DNA of 64,000 nucleotides from Halobellus captivus (lineage in GTDB: Archaea; Halobacteriota; Halobacteria; Halobacteriales; Haloferacaceae). Below, piece after piece: positions 1 through 8,141 of this stretch (position 1 is the stretch's first letter; every line of letters starts with the position of its first letter). The position numbers and the translations under genes were made by a program. The notes beneath the pieces are model-generated. The model worked only from the letters and a program-made list of their open reading frames with translations, was not told the origin of the DNA and searched no databases. Where the stretch lies: positions 1 through 64,000 of the forward strand of contig NZ_RDQE01000014.1 in NCBI RefSeq assembly GCF_003697845.1, in the 5' to 3' direction.

Positions 1-430
1 GTTCCTCTTCACTCAGATGTTCGAGGTGATCTTTCGACGGTCCAGGCATAGTTCGTACTCACACTCTAACATTACAAATTTTTCGGCTATCACTACTCGG
101 CGGCCCTCAGGGCCTGCCGAGGCCCTCCGTGAGCGCCAGCTATCGCCAGACAGCGACCGCACCACAGACACGTTCCGACCGCCTACCGGCTGTGAAAACA
201 GCAGATCCCCGGACGGCGTAATCATTTTGTCGCTAGACGTGGTTTACCCGGGTAGCAGCGTTTCCATTGAAATCCTATTTTTGGATAGATCATCGTCTGA
301 AACACCTGTTCGCTAGAGACCGCGAATATAACGACACCGGGGTATACATACGAGCTAGGGAACCGCGGGCCAGAGCCGGGAATGATCTGGAATCGATTGC
401 GCAGAGGGGCCTGCGAGTAGCTGTTCCTGT
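1..430. other. No gene recognised at left edge
   Basis: No open frame here has haloarchaeal codon habits or a recognisable motif. The stretch lies downstream of the minus-strand operon that ends at 431, so it may hold that operon's terminator and whatever gene lies off the window. I see no tRNA-like sequence that could serve as an attachment site. Confidence 0.5.
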
Positions 431-1519
431 TCAGTTTAGATACTGTTCGTGCTTGGACCGCTTGAGCAGAGCCTTTGCGACTTTGATCTGGTACTGATTC
501 TTGACTTTTTCACTCTGGTTCTTACTGAGCATTCTTGTCTTCCGGAGCGTGTACACGGTTGCGTTGTCATCGTACCCATCGGGGTCTGACACTTCTGATA
601 TAGCTCCAATGTAATCCCACCAGTTGATAAGCTCGTCAGCACGAGATACCGCCTTCTCCCGCATTACCGCTCCTTGCCGAGCCTGAAGAAACTCCACTAA
701 CTCTTCCCGGCTAATGTGGAACGTCGTCTTATCGCTATCGTTGGAGTGGATCTTGTCCAAGTGCGGTGGTAAATACTGGTAGATTCGCTGATGATGAGAG
801 TCATAGAACAGGTCGAACGCTAAGTGTTCAGTATCGGCGAGTTCGACACCGTCGGATAGGAGGGTCGATAGCTCTCCGTCTGGACTATAGCCAGTCCAGT
901 CAACTCCATCAAATTCTTCGACCAATGAAATCGTTTCCCGCTCGCCGCTCACCAACTCCCAGACGGAAACAGGCCAGTGTTCATCTTCAGCAGTAAAATC
1001 ACCAGCAACATTCCCCGGCTGAACTCTCGAAATGGCCACCGCTCCCTCAATGTTATTCTCGTCAATTATCACAGAGAGGTCTTCCTCGATACTCCTCATC
1101 TCGGACTTAACGTAGCTACAGAGGCTTTGTATCCGTTCGTACGTTCTTTCGGCCCTCTCCTGCTGGACAACAGCTAATACAATGATTGTTCCATGAGACT
1201 CGCTGTGTGCTACGAAAAGATCTGCTGGTCCGTCCTCATGTTGATCGAACGAAAGAGAATCTGCGAGCTCCCACTGTGTTTCTGAAGCAAGAGCGTTACC
1301 GAACTGGAAGGCGGAGGTGAGAGTAGCGCGAAGGATGAAGCGACGGTTGTATAGCTTCACTTCCTCTTGATACTCCTCTAGCTCACCTTGGAGTGGTTCA
1401 TCTGTCCCATCAAGCTCATCTATATTCCCGACGATGTCTTCTTGCTCTACATCGGTTGCTTCGTCAATAAACTCATCCCTGAGATCCTTCCAGTCATGTG
1501 CCTTACCACGGATAGTCAT
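431..1519 (-). CDS. Hypothetical protein, second gene of AT-rich operon
   Basis: A 362-residue acidic, soluble protein that I do not recognise. It has no signal peptide or membrane segment. The middle (about residues 60-180) alternates beta-rich and helical stretches. The C-terminal 100 residues (ISREELVEFLQ to LRKTRM) could form a winged helix, which is only an impression. Its ATG overlaps the stop of the upstream 406-residue gene by four bases (ATGA), so the two are translationally coupled and probably work together. Base composition is clearly more AT-rich than the core genes further right, and an integrase lies 3 kb away, so acquisition by transfer is likely. The function is unknown; a mobile-element or defence role is possible but nothing in the sequence proves it. 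Confidence 0.7.
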   Translation of the reverse strand: MTIRGKAHDWKDLRDEFIDEATDVEQEDIVGNIDELDGTDEPLQGELEEYQEEVKLYNRRFILRATLTSAFQFGNALASETQWELADSLSFDQHEDGPADLFVAHSESHGTIIVLAVVQQERAERTYERIQSLCSYVKSEMRSIEEDLSVIIDENNIEGAVAISRVQPGNVAGDFTAEDEHWPVSVWELVSGERETISLVEEFDGVDWTGYSPDGELSTLLSDGVELADTEHLAFDLFYDSHHQRIYQYLPPHLDKIHSNDSDKTTFHISREELVEFLQARQGAVMREKAVSRADELINWWDYIGAISEVSDPDGYDDNATVYTLRKTRMLSKNQSEKVKNQYQIKVAKALLKRSKHEQYLN

Positions 1520-2736
1520 TCTTCTCCCTCCATTTCGGTGACTGAGAGCGCCATTGCTGAGCTATCTGCATTGTCGTGTATTGCCTTGAGAACGCCAAAG
1601 AATGTGTCCAGCTTTTCTTGATCTGCACGGGGAAAGATACGGAGTGTATCTGCGTCGCCCCGAATATCGAAGTAGATCTTGTCCTCTCGGTGGTAAGCAG
1701 TGGTTGAGTAGTATAGTAGATCTGACTCCATATACGTGTCAATCGGAATATATCCGCGGTTACCGAGAGCATCGAACGTCGCTTGAATTTCATCGGCACT
1801 AAACTGGCTGTCGTCCTCAGAATCCTGCTTGCCGGGTTTGATTAGAGCTGGTGTGGATTGTGAGATCTCTGTTTCACTGTCTCCGATCGTCACAAAGGAT
1901 GTCTCAGTATCGTCGTATGCTCGCTTCACATCCAGAGTATCCTCAATAATTGGGCTGAGTTCATGCAGCATGTCGGTCAAATTTCCTCTCTTGAGCTTTA
2001 GCACGCCGTTTTTGTCGATTTTGAATGCGAAATAGTATGTGTCGCCCGAACTATATGGACATTTGATTTTAACTGAGCTAATTAGAACACCGAATTCCTT
2101 CCGTAGGACGGGGATAGCTGATGCAGCATCTTTCCCCCAAAATGAAACTGAGCGCTTTTTTTCGGAGCCTAAGTTTGAGCTGATTTGTGAACCGCTCTTG
2201 TGCTTGGTATGGACTTCATCGACATATGGGGTGCCGATTTTTTCCCCAATGTGGTCTGGTGGTTCATTGGTGACTCTATTGACCAGCCGTTCGATACGAT
2301 GAGAGGAAACATGGAGCTTGTTCGTCTGCGGTATCCGACCCAAATCCTTGATAAGAACATCATCGACATATTCCGTTTTTGATTCGTCAGTATAGAAAAT
2401 AAAATATCCTGGACCATCATCCTCGCTGTCTTTGGCAAAGTACGCTCCAGAGGGGTCTTCAGTATTCTCGGTTTCGTGAGTTAGTTTTGTGACTGCGCCG
2501 TAGTCCGCTTCTATATGCCAGTCCCTTGATAACCATGATAACTGATCAAACAGCTCATCCGCGTCTAAGTCCGTAACGCCTGGGACCACATGTAGGTCGC
2601 CATCGCATAGTTTTCTCCAATACGAATCGAGATATCCGTTGAAGTCGTCAATATTATCGAACTCCTCTTTAATTGCTCCCTCTGGGAAGTCTTCGTCTTC
2701 ATCGGGTTCCTCCTGGGGAACCTCGAAAACGGTCAT
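1516..2736 (-). CDS. Hypothetical protein, first gene of AT-rich operon
   Basis: A 406-residue acidic soluble protein with no family I recognise. The N-terminus is strongly acidic (PQEEPDEDEDFPEG) and the centre (about 130-260) is a mixed alpha/beta region richer in lysine than usual for this genome. No catalytic motif, membrane segment or signal peptide is visible. A TATA-like sequence about 28 bases before the ATG suggests leaderless transcription. The gene overlaps the downstream 362-residue gene by four bases and is divergent from the pentapeptide-repeat gene at 2848. Together with the integrase this looks like cargo of an integrated element. Confidence is high that it is a gene and low for any role. 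Confidence 0.7.
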   Translation of the reverse strand: MTVFEVPQEEPDEDEDFPEGAIKEEFDNIDDFNGYLDSYWRKLCDGDLHVVPGVTDLDADELFDQLSWLSRDWHIEADYGAVTKLTHETENTEDPSGAYFAKDSEDDGPGYFIFYTDESKTEYVDDVLIKDLGRIPQTNKLHVSSHRIERLVNRVTNEPPDHIGEKIGTPYVDEVHTKHKSGSQISSNLGSEKKRSVSFWGKDAASAIPVLRKEFGVLISSVKIKCPYSSGDTYYFAFKIDKNGVLKLKRGNLTDMLHELSPIIEDTLDVKRAYDDTETSFVTIGDSETEISQSTPALIKPGKQDSEDDSQFSADEIQATFDALGNRGYIPIDTYMESDLLYYSTTAYHREDKIYFDIRGDADTLRIFPRADQEKLDTFFGVLKAIHDNADSSAMALSVTEMEGEE

Positions 2737-2756
2737 AGCGCTAACTTGGTAAGTAA

Positions 2757-2769
2757 ATCATATTAAACT
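2757..2769 (-). promoter_or_regulatory. TATA box of the two-gene unknown operon
   Basis: An AT-rich block containing tattaaa is centred about 28 bases before the ATG at 2736, the spacing expected for a leaderless haloarchaeal transcript. It sits in the 111-base divergent region shared with the pentapeptide-repeat gene, so both transcription units may be controlled from here. Confidence 0.5.
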
Positions 2770-2847
2770 TGTCAATACCCGCAGTGAATCATATTTCGAG
2801 GACAATGTTTTGTAGATGGCCAAATGAGAGCTAACAACTAGTCCTCT

Positions 2848-4374
2848 ATGCCAGGTTGTACGTTTAACCCCAACTCAGAGGACATCCCAAACGGGTATAG
2901 CAACAGTTGCCCGCTAAGTGCTTGGGGAGGCTCTTCGCAGAACTATTGTATTCTACACGCCGAGTCGGAATCTAAACCGCACACAGAGATTAACCAAGCA
3001 ATAGATCTCCAGAGAGAAGCTATACAGGCGCAGCCAGTCGTAAACGCGAATCTAACCGGGATTGATGATGGGTCTGATCTAGATTTCTCTGGAGCACAGC
3101 TTCCTGGTGCAGACTTTTCTAACTCATCACTTCGGAGCGTCAATTTTGAGGGAGCCCTGCTGAAGAAAGCGAAATTCGTTGGATCTGATTTGGACAGTGC
3201 CAACTTCACCGAGGGTGCGCAGCTTACCGGCGCTGATTTCACCGAGTCAAATTGTATTCGGACGAAGTTTTCCGGGAGCACTCTCAGATATGCAAGATTC
3301 ACCGACTCAACGATAATCGGCGCAAAGATGTCTTACGTGAGAGGTATGAGAGCTGGTTTCAGAGATGCTGAAATTGTAGACACAGACCTCTTCCAAAGTG
3401 AGCTGAAAAAAGTAGATTTCGCAGGTGCTGAAATTCGTGAGTGTAGGTTCCAAGCATCAAATCTGGATGGTGCAAAGTTCCCTGGGGCAAGGTTGAACGA
3501 CACCAGCTTAGTCGACACAAAGCTGACCAAGACTCAGCTTGCGAATGCAACTCTTGACGAACGAAATGACTACGGAGAGCGATTGCTGTTGGAGTATCAG
3601 GCGGACCGGGAGGCCGAACCAGAGAGGCTAGTAGAACATTTTAATCTGCCACGGGTAGGAGAATTGGGATTCGGGGTGAACTCGGAACGTCCTCTTGGAG
3701 AAAATAAATCAATCAGAGCCGCATCGGACACAGCCCCAGACTCACCGTTTGAAGAGGTGTACGAACGCGAAAACTGGTGGAGACAGCGGCGCGTACTCGC
3801 TCTATCTCGATTCCCGCGAAGATTGTGGGCTCAAATCAGAAGAGCCAGTTCAATTCTCCCATACATTCCCAGCCAGAGTAAATCAGCTCAACACACCCTA
3901 CTTACCGAAGCCGAAAACACGTACTCAGAACTCAAATCCGCCTACCGAGGGACCGCATGGTCTAGTCTCGCACGGAGATTTAATATCCGCGAAAAAGAAG
4001 CTAGGAAAAAGAAAGTCTCCCCTCTTAGAGCTTGGTTTAGAGACGCACTATTGTATCGGACGATGCGTCATGGAGAAAGCCCTGGACAAGTATTGAAAGT
4101 AGGTTTGATACTCTGGATTCTATCCACTGTCCTGTTCCTCCATTTCGGGATTCGCACAAATACTGGAACAGTAATCCAACTAAGCTTATCGGGCGATCCA
4201 GACGTTGGACTGCTAATTCGCTCATTGTTGTTCACCTTGAGGCGGATATTCACCTTCTCGAATGGGGGACTCGAGTTAACTCAGGGGGAACTATGGGCTA
4301 CAACGCTATCAGTTATAGGCGCGTTGTTAGAAGCGGTATTGGTTTTCACTCTTGGTCGGCGTGCCGTAGCTTAG
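2848..4374 (+). CDS. Pentapeptide-repeat protein with two-helix channel-like C-terminus
   Basis: A 508-residue protein in three parts. The N-terminus carries C4, C21, C34 and H37, the zinc-knuckle-like pattern seen before pentapeptide repeats in other haloarchaeal proteins. Residues about 65-240 are A(D/N)LXX-type pentapeptide repeats (for example GADFSNSSL, SANFTEGAQL), which fold as a right-handed beta helix. The C-terminal 100 residues have a hydrophobic helix (about 413-436), a short loop and a second helix ending in FTLGRR, matching the layout of two-helix ion-channel domains fused to pentapeptide repeats. The loop has FSNGG where a potassium channel has TxGYGD, so the filter is degenerate. 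It is divergent from the unknown operon at 1516. The function is unproven; membrane perturbation or sensing is plausible. Confidence 0.75.
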   Translation: MPGCTFNPNSEDIPNGYSNSCPLSAWGGSSQNYCILHAESESKPHTEINQAIDLQREAIQAQPVVNANLTGIDDGSDLDFSGAQLPGADFSNSSLRSVNFEGALLKKAKFVGSDLDSANFTEGAQLTGADFTESNCIRTKFSGSTLRYARFTDSTIIGAKMSYVRGMRAGFRDAEIVDTDLFQSELKKVDFAGAEIRECRFQASNLDGAKFPGARLNDTSLVDTKLTKTQLANATLDERNDYGERLLLEYQADREAEPERLVEHFNLPRVGELGFGVNSERPLGENKSIRAASDTAPDSPFEEVYERENWWRQRRVLALSRFPRRLWAQIRRASSILPYIPSQSKSAQHTLLTEAENTYSELKSAYRGTAWSSLARRFNIREKEARKKKVSPLRAWFRDALLYRTMRHGESPGQVLKVGLILWILSTVLFLHFGIRTNTGTVIQLSLSGDPDVGLLIRSLLFTLRRIFTFSNGGLELTQGELWATTLSVIGALLEAVLVFTLGRRAVA

Positions 4375-4382
4375 CAGACCGT

Positions 4383-4556
4383 CTATTCGGCAACTTCGAT
4401 TTCCACATTTGTGAGTTCCCCTGTACTGACCAAAGCAAGCCAAAAACTGACATCCGCTGAGGACTTCCACGGGGTCTCTTCGCTGTGGTTATCGAGACCC
4501 TCTTCACCCCTGTACTCGATATCAAGCGTGTCGTAGGTGTCGACACCCACTATCAA
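4383..4556 (-). pseudogene. Possible small gene or 3' remnant
   Basis: Reading the minus strand from TTG at 4556 (or GTG at 4550) gives about 57 residues, including TYDTLDIEYRGEEG and WLALVSTGELTNVEIEVAE, which read like real coding sequence. No ATG is present and an in-frame stop lies just upstream (4584-4586). The tail is acidic and ordered, so this may be the end of a truncated gene rather than a complete small protein. It fills the gap between the pentapeptide-repeat gene and the integrase and would fit decay inside an integrated element. Confidence 0.35.
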
Positions 4557-4597
4557 GATCGACTTGACGACGACAAGTGGCAGTCACTGAGTACGTC

Positions 4598-5608
4598 TTA
4601 GATATTGTCGAGATACCCCCGTCTCTGTTCCATCCTTTCGTGCTGACTCCGCCGGTCGTAGTGTTCGTTGAGAACACCCGGTGTCACGTTCGCACGATCG
4701 CTAACAACCTCTTTCGGAACATCGTTGTTCAAATGGTGAGTGATCCCACCACGCCGGAGAGCGTGCGGACTGACGCTTGAGGGGCAGTCAAATGCGGCGG
4801 TATAGTTCATTGCGTCGCAGTCGTCTACATCGCGGTCGTGTGGACACTCTCCAGTGGAAACGCAGGGCCTTGTGTACCTGTAGCAATCCGCCCGAAGCGT
4901 CGATCGGTGCGCGCGTCCCTTCGACGTTGACACGAGTGGTCGCCTGCCGAATTCGTCGTCGACGTCGGGCCTCCGATCTGCGATCCAGTCGTCGAGAAGA
5001 CGGCACACGTCGTTCGATAACGCGATCAGCCGCTCTCCGCCCGTTCCGTTCTTGATCGTTGTCCCTTCCTCAGGTCGATGGACAACAGCTATGTACTGCC
5101 CGTCTGGGTCGTAGTCGTCGACATCAAGCGAGTGGACCGCACCGGTCCGCATCATCGTGTGCCACATCAGCGTGAGAACGACGTGAGGACGCGAGGCGTA
5201 CTCGTACTTCGAGAGGTGGTCGAGAACCTCCTCAGCACGATCGGACTCGAGCATCACGTCACGGACGTTCTGCCCGTCTCGTAAGACGGGCGACCGTACC
5301 TTCGTATGGAGGTCGTCGACGACGGCGTCGATACTCTCGAGCCACTTCACGAAGACGCGAATTGTGTCCATCTGGGTCTTCTCCGTCGCGGGCGCGAGGT
5401 CACCCTCGCGACGACGCCACAGACGGTGCGCATGAAGGCTCCGTCCGCTCAGTTCGTTCAGGTTGTCTATGTTTTCCTCACCACACCAGCGAACGAAGTG
5501 ACCGAGACGGGAGCTGTGCGAGTACAGCGTTGCCTTGGCCACCTCGGCTTCACGTTCGGCGAGGTACAGTTCTACGGCTGTTTCCGGGTCGATTGGTTCG
5601 AGACTCAT
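4598..5608 (-). CDS. Tyrosine recombinase / integrase
   Basis: A 336-residue site-specific recombinase that cuts and rejoins DNA through a tyrosine intermediate. The N-terminal half (1-110) is a SAM-like core-binding domain. The catalytic domain shows R154 (MRTGAVHS), K186 in the beta hairpin, the HALRR box (H282, R285) and the nucleophile Y317 (EHYDRRS). A cysteine-rich insertion (C242, C249, C255, C265, C275) before the HxxR box is typical of haloarchaeal integrases and may bind zinc. It is intact and probably active. It lies at one edge of an AT-richer block of unknown genes, suggesting it mobilised them. No tRNA target or direct-repeat attachment site could be identified. Halovirus-derived or plasmid-derived integrase are both possible. 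Confidence 0.9.
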   Translation of the reverse strand: MSLEPIDPETAVELYLAEREAEVAKATLYSHSSRLGHFVRWCGEENIDNLNELSGRSLHAHRLWRRREGDLAPATEKTQMDTIRVFVKWLESIDAVVDDLHTKVRSPVLRDGQNVRDVMLESDRAEEVLDHLSKYEYASRPHVVLTLMWHTMMRTGAVHSLDVDDYDPDGQYIAVVHRPEEGTTIKNGTGGERLIALSNDVCRLLDDWIADRRPDVDDEFGRRPLVSTSKGRAHRSTLRADCYRYTRPCVSTGECPHDRDVDDCDAMNYTAAFDCPSSVSPHALRRGGITHHLNNDVPKEVVSDRANVTPGVLNEHYDRRSQHERMEQRRGYLDNI

Positions 5609-5632
5609 CGCTCTTTATGACGCGAGTCGCAG

Positions 5633-5815
5633 TTACGACCCCGATCTGAAGTTCCCTATTTCGGGCAGTACAGGCCCGAAAGGACGATCCGTTCTCAGTA
5701 TGAACTCGCGCCCGTCGCGCCCGTATCGTTCTAATCGCATGACAGCGTCGGGGTAGACGCCGTAATAGTGCGAGGCGCGTGCTTTCGTTCGATAGCTGGC
5801 CGTCCACTGGTGCAT
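5633..5815 (-). CDS. Small hypothetical protein upstream of integrase
   Basis: A 60-residue frame with an ATG start, ending 24 bases before the integrase ATG and on the same strand. It is basic and aromatic-rich (ASHYYGVYPDAVMRLERYG), unlike the acidic pattern of random antisense frames here, and it stays open in one frame with sensible composition. Position suggests co-transcription with the integrase, as small recombination directionality or regulatory proteins often are, but no motif supports that role. It could also be a chance frame. Confidence 0.4.
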   Translation of the reverse strand: MHQWTASYRTKARASHYYGVYPDAVMRLERYGRDGREFILRTDRPFGPVLPEIGNFRSGS

Positions 5816-5919
5816 CGGTGGGGTTCGCGTACATCCAAACTGGCGCAGGGAGAGAAAATCAATCGCCGATTGACTTATTCCTCCTAGGTGATCGGAGAGA
5901 ATGTTTGGATTCTATCAAG

Positions 5920-5934
5920 ATTCAATTATTGAAT
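5920..5934. repeat. AT-rich inverted repeat in intergenic spacer
   Basis: A perfect 6-base inverted repeat (attcaa / ttgaat) with a 3-base loop lies within the AT-rich spacer 5816-6053. That spacer is otherwise empty of genes. It could be an operator, a recombination site near the integrase or simple AT-rich sequence. Confidence 0.3.
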
Positions 5935-6053
5935 AAAGGGATGATTCTGTTGTAATTCTCTTCTTCAGATATAATACTATATGAGATAGCCGGTCACGGA
6001 ATACTGCGTATTAATCTGACGTTGACGGACCGTTCCCGACAGCAATGAGGTAG

Positions 6054-6494
6054 TTATATGAAAAACAGGGGATATACGTCTCCGGTGGTCTCCTCGCGGC
6101 GGAGTCTGATGTCAAAAGCCGTGCTGTCTTCGTCATTCGCCGATTCACCGGGGTAGTAGTGGTGGTGATGCCACTGTCCATCCCCGAACTTGGGTCGGAC
6201 GCGGAGGAGATACGGGCGGCGTTCAACGATACTGTCCTCACCGAGAGTGCCCGCTGAGGCGTCGTCCGAACGAGGTGGTACTTCGAGCTCTCGGGAAAAC
6301 ACTCTCGCCTCATCGTATTCATTCTTGTCAGTGCGGAGAACTCGAATTTGAACCAGCTGCGGGTCAGCGGTGTAATTATACAGTTCGAGATCGATGCGGG
6401 GAGGGTCGGATAGCAGCCGGCCCTGACAACCAGAGAGCCCGGCAGTGAGGGTAGCCCCGGCGGCTAAGAGTGTTTTTCGACGTGAGGGGGTCAT
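6054..6494 (-). CDS. Predicted Tat-exported lipoprotein, unknown function
   Basis: A 146-residue protein. The N-terminus reads PSRRKTLLAAG followed by a hydrophobic run and the lipobox LSGC at residues 20-23. This is the usual haloarchaeal twin-arginine lipoprotein signal, so the mature protein should be lipid-anchored outside the membrane at the cysteine. The remainder is beta-rich (IDLELYNYTADPQLVQIRV), like the single beta-sandwich domain of many secreted haloarchaeal proteins of unknown role, and contains a histidine cluster (WHHHHYYPG, near residue 110) that might bind metal. No operon partner is evident. The family name is not known to me. Confidence 0.7.
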   Translation of the reverse strand: MTPSRRKTLLAAGATLTAGLSGCQGRLLSDPPRIDLELYNYTADPQLVQIRVLRTDKNEYDEARVFSRELEVPPRSDDASAGTLGEDSIVERRPYLLRVRPKFGDGQWHHHHYYPGESANDEDSTAFDIRLRREETTGDVYPLFFI

Positions 6495-6711
6495 GTATGT
6501 GAATGATCTGTGGAAATTTCGGGCTATTCTATTGATTTAATTCACTCGCCCACATATGTATTTTGAATCGACTGGGACGTTTATCGCTTGTGTTGAACAT
6601 GTTTAGGTCTACTGTAGCACCAACTGATGGGTTTCGATATCTTGTTCTATTTTGCAACGGATGGACCAACAGATTCCTCGGAGTACTCGACGTGCTCCTC
6701 GCGGGCAGTCC

Positions 6712-7041
6712 CTATTCACCGACGCTGTTGAGCGCGCTGTTCAGCTCGAAGAGCTCCCGGACGACGTCGCTGTCCGCGACCCGGTACCGGCGCGGTGACG
6801 TGTTCGGAACCTCCTCGATCAGTTCGACCTCACACAAGAGGTCGGTGTAGTTGCCGACGGTCTGACGCGTGACGCCGGCGTGTTCTGCGAGTTCGGTCTT
6901 GTTGAACTCGCGGTTCGGCGGGAGATCGAGCAACGCGTCTACGAGAATCGGAATCGCATCGTGTTGCGTGAGATAGAGCCACCCGCTCGGGTGTTCCTTC
7001 CGGAGCTGCTTCTTCGCTCCACGGTCGTCCGCGTGTTCCAT
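6712..7041 (-). CDS. Winged helix-turn-helix transcriptional regulator
   Basis: A 109-residue DNA-binding protein. Residues about 45-70 (NKTELAEHAGVTRQTVGNYTDLL) form a clear helix-turn-helix with the recognition helix TRQTVGNY, followed by a beta wing (EEVPNTSPRRYRVADS). It matches the short haloarchaeal winged-helix proteins that sense little by themselves and usually control adjacent genes. It sits 70 bases downstream of the small 46-residue gene on the same strand, and the pair is divergent from the DUF433/DUF5615 toxin-antitoxin operon. It may regulate that region or itself, but no operator could be defined. Confidence 0.75.
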   Translation of the reverse strand: MEHADDRGAKKQLRKEHPSGWLYLTQHDAIPILVDALLDLPPNREFNKTELAEHAGVTRQTVGNYTDLLCEVELIEEVPNTSPRRYRVADSDVVRELFELNSALNSVGE

Positions 7042-7111
7042 ACTACTCGTGTAGGGTAAGTCCGCTTGCGTGTATAACTACTCCCACTAGCGTCAACGGC
7101 CAGTAACGGTG

Positions 7112-7252
7112 TTATTCGTCTTCGAGGGCGTCGTAGACGTCCCGATTCGAATCTCGGTCGTCCGCCGCGACCCGTCGAACCAGCTCCCGCCGGATGTCCT
7201 CCATCACGTCGTCGAGCGGTGATGTCGTTTCCGCTCCCTCTTCGGTGGCCAT
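7112..7252 (-). CDS. Small acidic protein (46 aa), duplicated at 15.8 kb
   Basis: ATG at 7252 opens a 46-residue acidic, helical protein (MATEEGAETTSPLDDVMED at the start, then an arginine-rich helix and a DALEDE end). It was found by reading the minus strand and supported by a second copy at 15,676-15,867, whose first 25 codons are nearly identical at the nucleotide level. Size, charge and proximity to a DUF433/DUF5615 pair suggest an antitoxin or small regulator, but the family is not recognised. It precedes the winged-helix gene on the same strand. Confidence 0.55.
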   Translation of the reverse strand: MATEEGAETTSPLDDVMEDIRRELVRRVAADDRDSNRDVYDALEDE

Positions 7253-7274
7253 ACCTACAGAAACGCGTCGAACG
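7145..7274. repeat. Diverged dispersed repeat, copy 1
   Basis: This segment covers the small 46-residue gene and its upstream region. It aligns with 15,757-15,889. The most similar part is 7181-7274 against 15,796-15,889, where only scattered substitutions separate them, including the shared sequence just outside the start codon. The rest is recognisable but more diverged. Confidence 0.65.
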
Positions 7275-7343
7275 CCGTTAATCGTTCGGGTCCGATAATC
7301 ACCGGTCGATAGGTGATCGGCGGCGTGAGGGCATCTGCCGAAA

Positions 7344-7352
7344 GAATATAAC
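7344..7352 (+). promoter_or_regulatory. TATA box of the DUF433/DUF5615 operon
   Basis: The sequence gaatataac is centred 27 bases before the ATG at 7375, the classic position for a leaderless haloarchaeal transcript. This supports 7375 over the in-frame GTG at 7354 as the translation start. Confidence 0.6.
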
Positions 7353-7374
7353 GGTGGGTTTCATACGTTCACTC

Positions 7375-7650
7375 ATGGGAATCGTGCGTGACGATGACGT
7401 TCTCGGCGGCGAACCCCGGATTGACGGGACGAGAGTCGGTGTTCGCCACGTCGCTGTCCGGGTGATCGACGGCGGTCAGTCACCCGCTCACGTCGCGGAC
7501 CAGTTCGACCTCCCGCTTTCCGACGTCTACGAGGCGCTCTCGTACTACTACGCGCACATCGAGGAGATGCGCGCTCTCGAACGAGAGAACGAAGCGGCGT
7601 TCGATCGCGTTCGGGAGTCGTCGCTGAAGCCGAAAGAGACGGTTCAGTGA
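7375..7650 (+). CDS. DUF433 domain protein, predicted antitoxin
   Basis: A 91-residue protein with the DUF433 signature: a short beta hairpin with GGEPRIDGTRVGV at residues about 12-24, then a helix-turn-helix-like segment (SPAHVADQFDLPLSDVYEALSYY) and a long acidic tail helix. DUF433 proteins are the usual partner of DUF5615 PIN-like proteins in bacteria and archaea and are thought to be DNA-binding antitoxins that neutralise the toxin and repress their own promoter. Its stop overlaps the next start by four bases (GTGA), so the pair is coupled. The start at 7375 was chosen because of the TATA box 27 bases upstream. Confidence 0.85.
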   Translation: MGIVRDDDVLGGEPRIDGTRVGVRHVAVRVIDGGQSPAHVADQFDLPLSDVYEALSYYYAHIEEMRALERENEAAFDRVRESSLKPKETVQ

Positions 7651-8015
7651 CGACCGCTCGAATCCTTCTCGACGAACACGTCGGTCGCGTCTTCGAGCGA
7701 CTGCTCCGGGAACGCGGACACGAAGTTGAACAGGCGAAGGATCGGTTCGGCGAGTACACGAGTGACGACGCGCTGCTGCAGTGGTGTGGGGACAACGGTG
7801 TCGTTCTCGTGACGAACAACGCCAGCGACTTCGAACCGCTGCACCGGGAACACGACCACGCAGGGGTACTTCTCTACTACGAGCAGGCCCTTCCGGACAC
7901 TGACCCCGAGGGGCTGGCCAGAACCGTTGACGAGGTCTTCAATCAGTACGGAACGGACGGCGTGAAGAACGAAGTGGTCGATCTCGGCGAGTGGTACGAG
8001 TGGCTTCACGGGTAG
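7647..8015 (+). CDS. DUF5615 PIN-like protein, predicted toxin
   Basis: A 122-residue protein of the DUF5615 PIN-like group. It has ILLDEHV near the N-terminus (D9, E10), VVLVTNNASDF in the middle with the conserved aspartate (about D57), and a short C-terminal helical tail, matching the small PIN fold whose acidic residues hold metal for RNA cleavage. It starts with GTG overlapping the stop of the DUF433 gene. The toxin role is inferred from the family and the pairing. The pair lies between the winged-helix gene and a decayed IS element, a typical accessory-region setting. Confidence 0.85.
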   Translation: MTTARILLDEHVGRVFERLLRERGHEVEQAKDRFGEYTSDDALLQWCGDNGVVLVTNNASDFEPLHREHDHAGVLLYYEQALPDTDPEGLARTVDEVFNQYGTDGVKNEVVDLGEWYEWLHG

Positions 8016-8141
8016 CGCTTACTCCTGCCGCCGAGCGCCGATCTCAGACTTCAAAATTCGGCCGCCTCACGCCTCAAAGGTCGAGTCGTTCGACAGTCGA
8101 AGGAGCGCCCGTCGCGCCCTACCGTTTTCTGACGGGCTGAA

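Noticed and set aside
1..6000. tRNA-based attachment site for the integrase
   Set aside because: No tRNA gene or matching direct repeat was found flanking the AT-rich block within the window.
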